Source: Hemicentrotus pulcherrimus (taxonomy: Eukaryota; Echinodermata; Echinoidea; Camarodonta; Strongylocentrotidae). From it: DNA of 13,435 bases. This document shows, one piece after another, positions 1 through 8,713 of the stretch (positions are counted from its first letter, which is position 1; every line of letters starts with the position of its first letter). The stretch covers positions 17,921-31,355 of the forward strand of contig BEXV01002216.1 in the NCBI GenBank assembly GCA_003118195.1, written 5' to 3'. Below the pieces are notes generated by a model. It ran no database searches, was not told where the DNA came from, and saw only the letters and a list, made by a program, of their open reading frames with translations. A program made the translations under genes and the position numbers.

Positions 1-20
1 GGGGGGGGGGGGTACCCCCC
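1..20. other. Poly-G/poly-C palindrome at the window edge
   Basis: Twelve G bases run directly into TA and six C bases, so positions 7-20 form a perfect palindrome centred on a KpnI-type GGTACC site. Nothing similar occurs elsewhere in the window. A homopolymer palindrome exactly at the first base suggests a low-quality sequence end, a cloning junction or a contig-end artefact. A genuine G-rich repeat cannot be excluded from one copy. Confidence 0.5.
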
Positions 21-1027
21 TAACCACTGCGTACGCGTCCAGGGCCATGGTGAAAGCTATGAATGTACGTTTTAGGCCTAACACGGTAGTTGAGTTTATA
101 GTATGCGTTAAAGTTAGTGGGAACGAGCAATGAATATTAATTTCAACAACTGCATCGTATTCCAGAATATTTAGTTAATTTACATTGCCTTTTCAAACCT
201 ATATTACCTGCATGAACTTGCATTACATGTATGCTTTGGCAACAACAACAACAACAGCGCCACGCGTGTCAAGTCTGGCAAATATTAGTGCTATACAAGA
301 ACCCGTTATTAACAAGAAAATAAGATAATAACAGAATATGAAAAAAACAACATCAGAAAAATCTTAAGTTACGACTTAAACCATTAACAATGAAATTAAT
401 GTTTGCAGAAGAGTGGACAGTTTTAGATATGTACAAAACCACACAGCCTAAATACAGGTCTGTGCTTACGGTGCAGGATGTATTCATGCATATTTTATAG
501 ACCAAACGTATTTACAACCTTTCCATCGACACAAAAGCAAAATGACGTGCTTTCGGGGTTTGGTAAACACCAATACCTCAGTCACACCCATCATGACCGG
601 CACAAGATCGATAACAGACCGGGAATAGCATTACACTACCCCCAAACGACCATACATCAGTCGATATAGAGTCGGAGTGGAATCGAAATAGCGGTGTGGC
701 TGGGGTATAGGGAATGATCTGTACTGTTTGCCTGAAGGGGATGACATGTGTCCGAATCATTGTCTCTAAAATATGTGAATTAGTCAGGAGATCATAGGGT
801 GCAGGTGGTATCTGATGCACATCCCACACCCACCTTCCCTATCGATTGCTCACTCATCTTTCTCTTTAGATGCAGCCGAAGGATGACTATCTGTCATCGG
901 TATACCACAGGGTGAGGATAATCCTATACTTGGGACATGCTGGGGCGAGTAAATGACCAAACAAGATTCAAAGAAGATTCAAACAAGCAAAGGGCTTGTT
1001 TAGAAAGAAAGCAGAAACAATAATTGG
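21..1027. other. Non-coding stretch, no gene recognised
   Basis: This kilobase is AT-rich and has no recognisable gene. A short AAC microsatellite lies at 241-256. The open frames here (plus strand 478-669, minus strand 578-829, minus strand 924-1190) overlap one another on opposite strands. They show no domain, no signal peptide and no conserved-looking composition, and the last is partly a translation of the GAA tract. I treat all three as chance frames. No tRNA-like boxes or transposon ends were seen. Confidence 0.55.
241..256. repeat. (AAC)n microsatellite
   Basis: Five uninterrupted AAC units plus a partial one. This is a simple-sequence repeat with no further structure. Confidence 0.85.
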
Positions 1028-1110
1028 ATGAAGAAGAAGAAGAAGAAAAAGAAGAAGAACAAAAAAACGAAGATAAAGGAGGAAAAGGAGGGAGAAAGGG
1101 GTAAGAGTTA
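1028..1110. repeat. (GAA)n microsatellite within a long polypurine tract
   Basis: GAA repeats at about 1028-1058 continue into an A/G-rich run to about 1110, broken by only a few pyrimidines. The plus strand is almost entirely purine over some 80 bases. Such tracts can form triplex (H-DNA) structures, but that is general knowledge about polypurine mirror repeats and not something shown here. The complementary strand gives a serine/phenylalanine-rich frame (minus strand 924-1190), which is a translation of the repeat. Confidence 0.8.
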
Positions 1111-2006
1111 AAATACTTTGACTCAATGATTATTACGAAATAGATTGAACAGATGTGTAGATACGCGACTATAAGTACATGTTTATCCAAAACGTTCTGA
1201 CAATCTCAAATAGTTTCCAAAGTACAAATTACTGCAAACAGCAAGAAAACTTTCTTCTACGATGGTACGAACTGCTCTTCCCAAACGAATTCTTATTTGG
1301 AAACAATTATACACTATGACGTCATTCACCGGCTAGTTTGAGGGAAATGTATTTCCGCTGGCCAGCTTATTATCAACACTAACCACGTTAAAGGATCCCT
1401 GGAAGGTACGTTGGTGCGACCAGATTATGTCCCCATGTTTTCGATCGATTTCCGGATATCAGGCAGGGAACTAAGGGCAAAGATAACATTTTGAAGCAAG
1501 TAAGTTAGAATATACGAACAGACTATTTTGATGGCTTCGGGGCTAGGGGCTCCTGTCCTATTGCAATTCTTTCACTTTGGGAGAATTTGGGGAAAAATCC
1601 GAAACAATGTGGCAGATTCCTAAACAGACGAACATTTCTTTGGCTCAAATGCCGAGAATGTCACGGGGGAATGAAAAACAATATCGAATGTGTCTAACTT
1701 TTGACGATTTGTCGGTGGATAGGCCAGCCCAAGCAGGAAATAAAACTGCCTGGGTGGTCCCCACAGGATGTTTTCGAAAAATCGATGTTCGTACAAAGAA
1801 TAATGTATTTACGAACAAAATACGAAGTACTGGTAGGGAGGAAATTCTAACAACAATTATGTAGGACAGCGTACGCATGGGACCGCACAGGCTGATCTAA
1901 ATGTTAGACGTAGAGCAGACTAGTTGCCATTAGCATGGAATGGGGGTGGGGGGCAAACATCATATTTGGTATTGTTTGGAAATTTGGGTTTTGGGGAAGA
2001 ATTTAT
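1111..2006. other. Non-coding stretch with an unassigned 95-codon frame
   Basis: No gene is recognised. The longest plus-strand frame (1577-1864, 95 codons) has a less repetitive composition than most others in the window and ends in a stop. It matches no family I know, and an antisense frame (1645-1878) covers most of it, so I do not call it a gene. A perfect TGACGTCA lies at 1318-1325. The stretch ends in a poly-A run at 2007. Confidence 0.5.
1318..1325. promoter_or_regulatory. Perfect CRE-like palindrome TGACGTCA
   Basis: This is an exact match to the full cAMP-response element bound by CREB/ATF bZIP dimers. A second exact copy is at 5789-5796. A given 8-base palindrome is expected about 0.2 times in a window this size, so two copies is mildly high but not striking. 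No promoter or transcription start is recognisable nearby, so function is unsupported. Confidence 0.2.
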
Positions 2007-2021
2007 AAAAAAAAAAAAAAA
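2007..2021. repeat. Poly-A run (15 A)
   Basis: Fifteen consecutive A bases follow ATTTAT. It could be the tail of an old retroposed sequence, but no body of a retroposon and no target-site duplication were recognised upstream. It is therefore listed as a simple homopolymer. Confidence 0.8.
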
Positions 2022-2176
2022 GACGTAGATGGAACGTATAGTAATCCATAATCGTATTCAGATTTAATTTTAAGGGTAACGAAAGAACCTCACCTTTTCA
2101 TCTGTTCATCCTTTCCACCTTCTCACATCTTCAAAAAGGAACGAGGACCTATGTCGAAGCTGTTTTTGTTTTCTTC

Positions 2177-2228
2177 GAGAGAGAGAGAGGGAGAGAGAGA
2201 GAGAGGGAGAGAGAGAGAGAGAGAGAGA
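2177..2228. repeat. (GA)n microsatellite
   Basis: About 52 bases of GA dinucleotides with two GG interruptions. The minus-strand frames crossing it (2106-2288 and 2149-2580) contain long serine-leucine alternations that are simply the CTCT repeat translated. A second, longer GA tract lies at 10607-10818. Confidence 0.95.
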
Positions 2229-4377
2229 CGGTTTGAAACATGAATTTTTGCATTTCAATCGGGATTTCAATGTCTCGAAAACCTCCAAGTAATGGACTCC
2301 CGTCAGTCCCTAGGAGCAAACCGCAATCTCCAGTGACATTTGGTGCACTCAACACACAGACTGCTACCGGTGGGTTGGATATTGGCCTGGGGTAAGAACC
2401 GCACTTTGGTCCGTCCAGTCCAGTGGCGTAGCTTGAAGAGGGCGAGGGCCGAGGGGGAATGACCCACCCCTCATCATAGACAAATGTGAAAAAAATAAAA
2501 TAAAAAGGGAAAGGATGAAGGTTGAAGAAGGAGAGCAGAAGACAGGTGGACCACATCCATGTTGCCTTTAGAATTCGCATTTAATTTTCCGAGTATTAAA
2601 GACGATGTCGCCCCCATCGTTCCAGCTACCCACTGAATATGTTGAGTGGCGTGATGTCATCGACCCAGTGTGTATGGACTACACATTGCCTGATGATTAT
2701 GATCGCGCCTCCAAGCCGTCAATCCCCAATTTTCTCTTCTGCTTCTTATGGCCCCTGGGCTAGGGCAGACAAGGCAGTATATGGTAATCTGACAAGTCCA
2801 CGTCATTCGAGCATGTTGATAGGGCAGACAGTTTGCAAATTCATCAGCCTAATTAGTTTGCTACATCTAACCTTGTCTTCAATGCAATTAAGACGCAAAC
2901 GAACCAGATAATCTTCAAATTTGACGTTTGTATTTTCACGCTACGCTTAGATCTCTTGATAACAAAATTCACTGGAATGAAATCATCATTTCAAGGTATT
3001 TCAAAAGAAAATATCTTCTTTGATATAACCCTGAAGCTGCAAAATATCAATTGGCTTATTGTCTCGTTCGGAGTGTATTGAATGAATGATTGATTTTATT
3101 ATTCTATAGTCCATCCGTCAATCTAAGATTGTTAGAGCCATTTCATTACATGAAAAATCTTAGCTTGGGGGAGATTTTACATTCAATTTTCCCTCGGTGT
3201 GGTGCTCCGAATGTATTCCCCGATTCATTCATATCGGGAGAAGAGACGAAGGAGTCACAGGGATTCGGATCGCTTTTCGCCTCCCAGGACCAGGCGACGC
3301 CAAGTGAAGTATTTTTCTTTTAAAGACACACTCTTAAGGCGTTGAATGAGGCATATTTGCGATACATGAAAAATAAGCAAGCATAATTCAAGATAAAATT
3401 AACAACGACAACAACAACGACAAATCAAATCAAGAGAATAGCAACAGAGATGAGCTGATAGTTCAATTCAATTCAATACGTCAGAATTGGCTATCCTGGT
3501 TTGCAATGGGGTATTATATTGAGTTTATGAAGCCAGGGGCAAGTAATGTTATTAAGCCCCCTCTCGTCGCCCCCCTCCTTCCCAACCAAACTTATTTCTA
3601 CTTCTTTACAATCGAGGGAGCAAAGCGGTCCAGCTGTAGATAGTTTTTGCCTTTAACCCTCAAAGACACAATCCTTGTGCATTTTACCAAGGATAATATG
3701 AAAAAAGCCCTGAAATCACGCGGTAGAGTTTCTTAGAGTTTCGTACATCGATAACCGATTTTTTATTTACTATTCCCTCAAATGGGCAGAAAAATGAACA
3801 ATAAATCCTGGAGAAACTTCGAAAATCGAAAAACACAATGTGTTATGCCAGAGAGTAGGGTGCAGTTTGATTAAAATACAAGAGGCAAAAGTTATGGTGG
3901 ACTATAGATGAAAGCCTGAATGCGGTTATCAGATGAATGAAAGAAAGAAAAAAACGTGACTCCAAGACAGATGAAGGCTAATTAGAGACATGGGAGGCAG
4001 GGTGAAAGGTAAGGTGAGAAATCACCATCATCCATGACAAGAGAATTTAATGGGTTCAACGGGTGGCAATGTTTTTGCTGAAACATCCTTGGAAACCCTT
4101 GAATTTGTTTGGCTGTTGAGCCCTGTTACCATGGTAGTTACCCTTGATGGAAAATTTACCACCAATGGTGAGTCTTGTGAAAAGTGCCCAGATCGCTTAG
4201 TCCTATAAATCCGTCGTCGATTATACAAGAAAGCATAATTTAAAGCCCATACATCAGATTTATAGTTGACGTAATGTTTGAACCGTGTAATAATTTGAAG
4301 AAAAAAGTGTAAATTTTGCTACTGAGATTCCCTTCTCCTTAGATCACGGAGTTTTTCTTTTTTTCTCATAAACTATT
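2229..4377. other. Non-coding stretch, no gene recognised
   Basis: Mostly unique-looking, AT-rich sequence. The open frames (plus strand 2639-2911, plus strand 3090-3323, minus strand 4028-4228) are short and match no domain that I recognise. The minus-strand frame 4028-4228 (66 codons) has ordinary, non-repetitive composition, so an internal exon cannot be excluded, but no partner exon was found. Minor simple sequence includes AAC/GAC at 3401-3421 and AATTC units at 3462-3476. A possible DNA-transposon end at 2421 is listed separately. Confidence 0.5.
2421..2432 (+). mobile_element. Possible DNA-transposon terminus (CAGTGGCGTAGC)
   Basis: CAGTGGCGTAGC resembles the CAG-beginning terminal repeats of hAT-type DNA transposons found in many animals, and it is followed by G-rich sequence of the kind often seen just inside them. 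I found no inverted partner ending in GCCACTG in the window and no clear 8-base target-site duplication. At most this is one end of a decayed or non-autonomous copy. Confidence 0.2.
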
Positions 4378-4545
4378 GCCTGGCTGGAATGCTCCCCAGG
4401 GAGTGGAGAATGTGCATACATTGTGTGCGGGTAAGCCTTGAATCCGATGACCGGGGTAATAATATATATATATATCTGTAAGGCGCTTTGATAGGGCCCT
4501 CCTGAAAAGCGCCATATAAGAAATAGTTATTATTATCATTATTAA
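4378..4545 (+). mobile_element. 3' fragment of a tRNA-derived SINE
   Basis: The segment from about 4420 onwards aligns with the 3' part of the minus-strand SINE at 7403-7724. Both share a GTGCGG element, then TTGAATCC, then ATGACCGGG, an AT-rich spacer, TGTAA and a GCGCTT element. Here the end is well preserved: GGCGCTTT (4482-4489) and AAAGCGCC (4506-4513) form an inverted repeat, followed by ATATAAG and an ATT-rich tail to about 4545. No tRNA-like A or B box precedes it, so the copy is truncated at its 5' end or its head is too diverged to see. The left boundary is approximate. A short TA microsatellite (4462-4475) sits inside it. Confidence 0.7.
4462..4475. repeat. (TA)n microsatellite
   Basis: Seven TA units lie inside the SINE 3' fragment, where the related copy at 7403-7724 has a shorter AT-rich spacer. 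Confidence 0.8.
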
Positions 4546-6249
4546 TTGATTTTAAAAAAATCTATTCCCTAAGATAAATGGTTTAAAAACTCATGTCGTA
4601 TTCAAAATACTTTATTTGTATTTATTGTTAACGTAATGCGCATCTACTACATGCATATTCCACTTCGATAGAGTTAGTTCATTCGGCCTTTTTTGCCAGC
4701 CTGTTGTTTTATCTTTTTCAATTTATCTGGAGCCTCATTTGACATTTCAAAATCTAAATCTAGGAAATATGCTTGGAGCATTTTCATTCACGAACGGGGA
4801 GGATATTATGTTGTCCTCGTTTCATGACAAATTTATAACAAAGGCCCGGTAATAAAGCTTCAAAATACCAATACTAGCCTAGAGCAAAACAAAGTTAACA
4901 TTTGAAAAATGAAACGAAACACTCGCCCTGAAACGTTTAATCTTATACTTTCTTTATATGGCAATTTTTCATTCCTGAATACCGCGAACAAAAACCCGTT
5001 TGCTTCGAAATTTAATGATACAATATTCATTACGCAACTGTTTTTATTTCTACTTCGTTCTTGATAATATTATTCAACTTTTTGGCCGCGTTCCTTTCGG
5101 TGGAAAAATGGGAAATCGGATGTGCAGTTAACCCATGTGATGGCGTTTTTTCAGGCCATGACTGAACGGCTATTATGTTGTACAAAATGTGTACATTATT
5201 ATCTAGTTAATTTGATGTAATATGATCAAATCATAAAAGCTTGCAGAGTGTTAGAAATGAAGACTTCTAATAGTTCAGATTAACTAGATTCGCTGTAAAT
5301 TATTCATACTATTTGTATAGTATCATAGGTGTAGCATGATCGCAATAATCTGTCAGCTGTTCAGTTGTTTGGAACAACTTGCTTGTTTATTTATAAAGTG
5401 CACATAGTCATCCTAACAAATGCCCACTCTGCCTTAAGAGCAATAAAGCTATTATATCGGACAGCTAGGACTGAGAAGCCGTCTGATAAACAAAAAACAC
5501 CTCATCTGTAAACATTACCCATAAATTTTACTTGTAAATTATTACTATCGCAAATTGCTATCATACTCATTTTTCGATTTACTCTTTTTTTCCACCTAAT
5601 TTCCGCCTGAAGGTATTGTTTTCCGAACCTTTCCTTACCAAACACATTTTACATACAGGATACAAGTTTGATTTGATTTAATGTTTATTCATACAATATC
5701 AGATATACAATTACAATCTATTAACTATGCGTATAGTATTGACATGGTACATTTATATACATGGGTCATATTAAGCATAACGTTAGCGTGACGTCATCTT
5801 GATGTCCCCCTGTCGACAAACAAGTTATCTAGCTAATAATATTGTTAAGTCGATTTCAATCGTGTTTCATGATGCTGATATATAGGGGTGGACTGGGCTT
5901 ATCGACCGACCCTCGCGCTAAAATATCGAGCGGCCCATCGGGAAGACACCCCCCTATCAAACCCATCCCTGCTTATGATTATTCAGAATGTTGAAAAACA
6001 AACTGACACCGTGGATACACCATCTTTCTCCAGGAAAGAATAACATTGTGACAAAACAATAAAACACATGTACTAGTTAACTGTGTTATGGCATGTTTGT
6101 GATTACAGTTCTAGCTGCATAACGATGGTATAGCCTATAAGACTAGGTAATCTTTTCTTTGAAAGAATATGCTAAGTTTCAAGATGTAAGATTCGATATA
6201 TAAACAACAAAAAAAAAAACACCTCTTGGAATCCGTTCACTTCAAGAAG
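4546..6249. other. AT-rich non-coding stretch
   Basis: No frame of useful length, RNA gene or clear transposon is visible in this 1.7 kb. Minor items are a GATTT-type simple repeat at 5667-5680 followed by AT-rich sequence, as seen at the 3' ends of some invertebrate retroposons (not assignable here), a perfect TGACGTCA at 5789-5796, a GC-richer patch at about 5885-5955, and an A-run at about 6210-6220. Confidence 0.55.
5789..5796. promoter_or_regulatory. Second perfect CRE-like palindrome TGACGTCA
   Basis: Exact 8-base match to the full cAMP-response element, as at 1318-1325. No transcription unit is recognised around it, so it may be a chance occurrence. Confidence 0.2.
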
Positions 6250-6560
6250 TGTCTGGTACTAGTGGATACGTCATCAGACCATGAGTCACGTAGTTCGCGG
6301 TTCGAGTCTCGCATCGACACTGATGGCCTTTGGCAAGACATTAATCTACATTTGCCACACTCCACCCATGTGATATAAATGAATACCCGTGATATAGGAA
6401 GAAGTTCCTCGAATGAAGGGGCTTCTTATCAGGGTAACTCGGTTAAAGCCGTATAGTGACTACAATTCGGCGCTTAGAAACATAAGTATTAAGCGCTAAT
6501 TCATTGTTTTATTATTATTTTAGTTTTATTATTATTATAGTAGTAGTATTTTCATTATCA
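6250..6560 (+). mobile_element. tRNA-derived SINE, plus-strand copy
   Basis: A SINE is a short non-autonomous retroposon, transcribed by RNA polymerase III from internal boxes and copied by the reverse transcriptase of a partner LINE. The head shows an A-box-like TGGTACTAGTGG (6254-6265) and, 45 bases further on, a clear B box GGTTCGAGTCTC (6299-6310), which is the spacing of a tRNA gene. From the A box to about 6372 the sequence aligns with the reverse complement of 7722 downwards, with roughly three quarters identity by hand count and one single-base gap, so both are members of one family. The 3' end carries GCGCTTA (6470-6476) and TAAGCGC (6490-6496), an inverted repeat, followed by a long ATT-rich tail. 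The body between head and 3' stem is about 100 bases shorter than in the minus-strand copy, suggesting an internal deletion or a subfamily. Boundaries are approximate and no target-site duplication was identified. Confidence 0.8.
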
Positions 6561-6654
6561 TCATAATCGTTATTTTTTATCATAATGATTATTTTTATTA
6601 CTATCATCATTATCATTATTATAATTATTTTTTCAAACCTTGCTATATATATAT
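6501..6654. repeat. ATT-rich simple-sequence tail plus short (TA)n
   Basis: An imperfect run of ATT, ATC and TAG triplets to about 6633, followed by TA dinucleotides at 6644-6654. It starts as the tail of the plus-strand SINE and is longer than a typical SINE tail, so it has probably expanded as a microsatellite. Two of the three differences between the duplicated blocks lie here. Confidence 0.85.
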
Positions 6655-7402
6655 CATGGACACAAGAGTTATGAAGGCCTCTTAGAGAGTTTTCTTTTGG
6701 TGGTAAATTTATAGAAGGAAAGGATCATGTATTTAACATGTTGGTGATACTAGTGGTGGCCTTTAGCATGCTTAGAGTCGTTCTAGTAATTTAGCACTAG
6801 AGGGAACGAAATGAAAGCCATGTACATGTCAAAGTCTGGATATGATTACTTATACTCCCGTTCAGAAAGCGAGAATACAAAATCTCTCGTCGCATGACAT
6901 CTACCTTGACTTCTAGTAGGTTGCCAGTCAGCTCAGATGTTTTGGACGGAAGACGGTTAAATTACATTTGATTGACTTGGCCTTCAACAATTTCCCCTCG
7001 GCTATTCGGCGGATTAAATGTTATAAGAGGTGTTGTGGGACGGACGCCTTTCAAAATATTCAACAGGAGACCTGCAACATGACTTTCGTTTTGTCTGACG
7101 TTGTTCTGTATTTATCATTTATTTCCAAGGTATCCGCGACATCAACCGGCGGATGCGAAATAATCCAGATAACTATATTGTAGCTCAAAACAGAATATTT
7201 TCCCTAAAGCTCGTCGAACACTCTACAATTCGACTCCGATCCGATTTGGAGTAGGAAATTAAAATATAATTTTACATGGCAGATACGCAAAACAAAACAA
7301 CAACGCAAAACTTGCCTGTTTAGTATGATCATCTCTTATCACATGCATATTAATATCTCAGTTGCGATGTATTGTTGGCCTATTTCAGTTGTAGTCGGCT
7401 TC
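6655..7402. other. Unassigned sequence inside duplicated block (first copy)
   Basis: No gene is recognised. A 71-codon frame (6968-7183) recurs unchanged at 9027-9242, but it has no recognisable domain. Its preservation is explained by the whole block being nearly identical and says nothing about coding selection. Confidence 0.55.
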
Positions 7403-7724
7403 TAATAATGATAAAAGTTACGTTTGTAAAGTGCGCAATACTACGTTTTTAAGCGCTTTACATAATTATTATAAACCCGGTCATTGGATTCAATTGCTAA
7501 TCCGCACATGAGTGTGCCAGACGCCATTTTGCCCCGTTTTATAAGCGCACACATTCCTATTCAACCACATCAACGTTTTCATCGTTCTGGGTTCCCATTT
7601 GACACCTGGGTGGAGAGTGGCAAATGTAGAATAACTGTCTTCCCAAAGGACATTAGTGCCAAGGCGGGACTCGAACCACAAACCATGTGGTCCGAGGTCC
7701 GTTGGCGAATCCATTAAAACAAGA
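7403..7724 (-). mobile_element. tRNA-derived SINE, minus-strand copy (first block)
   Basis: Read on the minus strand, the element starts with an A-box-like TTGTTTTAATGG (7722-7711), followed 45 bases later by a strong B box GGTTCGAGTCCC (7677-7666). The next 60 bases, including the shared TCTACATTTGCCAC, match the plus-strand SINE at 6311-6372. The 3' half matches the fragment at 4420-4490 through TTGAATCC, ATGACCGGG and GCGCTT. This copy therefore links the head and the tail of the family and is the most complete one here, at about 320 bases. The tail runs into TAATAATGA read on the plus strand (around 7403). The overlapping frames 7484-7717 (plus) and 7490-7729 (minus) are SINE sequence read as protein and are not genes. 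Confidence 0.85.
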
Positions 7725-8547
7725 GACATCTTATTGTAGTAACGACAGACCAGATCTAAATTTATTTGAGTCCTGTCTTGCAGTTTCTCTTAATCAAAGG
7801 CCAACAACATTCCTTCAACTTCAAAGCCATGATCACTAGTTTTGGTATAATGAATAATTTAGAAGTGCAATTAATATTTTGATAGAAGGTCTCGCATGCA
7901 TGAAGAATGGATCAATCATTTTAATGGTCAGTAAAATTATCTTTAAATTCCATTTCCCTCATCTTAATTGTTTGATTGTGTTCAGACGCCTGAAGCTTAT
8001 AGAACAAAGCCCAATAATGCTTTCTGTCCATTTTCTTCGAGTCACAACAATCTCCGTATTAACATAAATTTTCAGAATCTCTAAGAATGAGCCCAAATTG
8101 GTTCATGAAATAAAGATCATCTACCATGTCGAACCGTACGATTAATAATGCCAGTCCGATTGTCGTCCACAAATAAAATTTACTTTATCAAGAAACTCTC
8201 ACCACAGGCATGTCCTTCCAAACGTTCTCAACCTTGCCCTTGCCCATCAACACGTGTTGGAAAGCGATTAGATGTATTTTCTGACATCATTTTCCCCACC
8301 TGGATTCCTTGAAAAAGATTATCACGTCCACGTCGGCTATTAGTGGCATCTATTAAATTTAAGGTCCTTCGTGTGAAGAATGTTTTACCAATCAAAGCAA
8401 GCGATTAGCTGTACTGAAGGCCTTTGGCGGACGGCGCCAATCTATAGCAGTACGAACATGACGTCTTAAATTGAAAGTACATGACAGTGTTAAATACACT
8501 GAAACGGCGTTTTCTTTTGTATGTTTTGTTTTATTCAGTTTAGAGAA
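7725..8547. other. Unassigned sequence inside duplicated block (first copy)
   Basis: AT-rich sequence with one 62-codon frame (7879-8067) that has no recognisable domain and recurs unchanged at 9938-10126. No RNA gene or transposon end was seen. The block stops abruptly at the n. Confidence 0.55.
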
Positions 8548-8548
8548 A

Positions 8549-8549
8549 N
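8549..8549. other. Single n at the duplication junction
   Basis: The lone ambiguous base sits exactly between the end of the first copy and the start of the second. Sequence on either side shows no shared homology that would explain a recombination breakpoint. A one-base placeholder is what some assembly pipelines write where a gap is estimated at zero or negative length, which is how an undetected overlap would appear. Confidence 0.75.
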
Positions 8550-8561
8550 TTAAGCGCTAAT

Positions 8562-8713
8562 TCATTGTTTTATTATTATTTTAGTTTTATTATTATTATA
8601 GTAGTAGTATTTTCATTATCATCATAATCGTTATTTTTTATCATAATGATTATTTTTATTACTATCATCATTATCATTATTATAATTTTTTTTTCAAACC
8701 TTGCTATATATAT
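8562..8713. repeat. ATT-rich simple sequence plus (TA)n, second copy
   Basis: Counterpart of 6501-6654, with one A-to-T difference at 8688 and one TA unit fewer. It represents the tail of the plus-strand SINE, without its head in this copy. Confidence 0.85.

Larger units (their letters stand above)
6489..8547. repeat. 2.06-kb tandem duplication, first copy
   Basis: This block is repeated at 8550-10606. I compared the copies by eye and found only an A/T difference (6627 vs 8688), one TA unit less in the second copy (6644-6654 vs 8705-8713) and a T/C difference (6734 vs 8793). The rest, including every open frame, appears identical. The first copy starts at the second arm of the 3' stem of the plus-strand SINE and ends just before the point where the second copy enters a GA microsatellite. 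A single n (8549) sits at the junction. The most economical reading is an unmerged overlap of two contigs. A real recent duplication is the alternative. Confidence 0.95.

Noticed and set aside
2106..2580. Minus-strand frames of 60 and 143 codons, the second being the longest in the window
   Set aside because: Part of each is the CTCT repeat translated as Ser-Leu. The remaining part of the 143-codon frame shows no domain that I recognise, and the two frames overlap in different phases.
7660..7724. Functional tRNA gene on the minus strand
   Set aside because: The A and B boxes are tRNA-like, but the acceptor and anticodon stems do not pair well by eye and the sequence continues into a SINE body shared with the copy at 6250.
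7484..7729. Overlapping plus- and minus-strand frames that recur at 9543-9788 and could look like a conserved paired gene
   Set aside because: They lie within the minus-strand SINE, including its B box. Their identity in the second block comes from the duplication as a whole.
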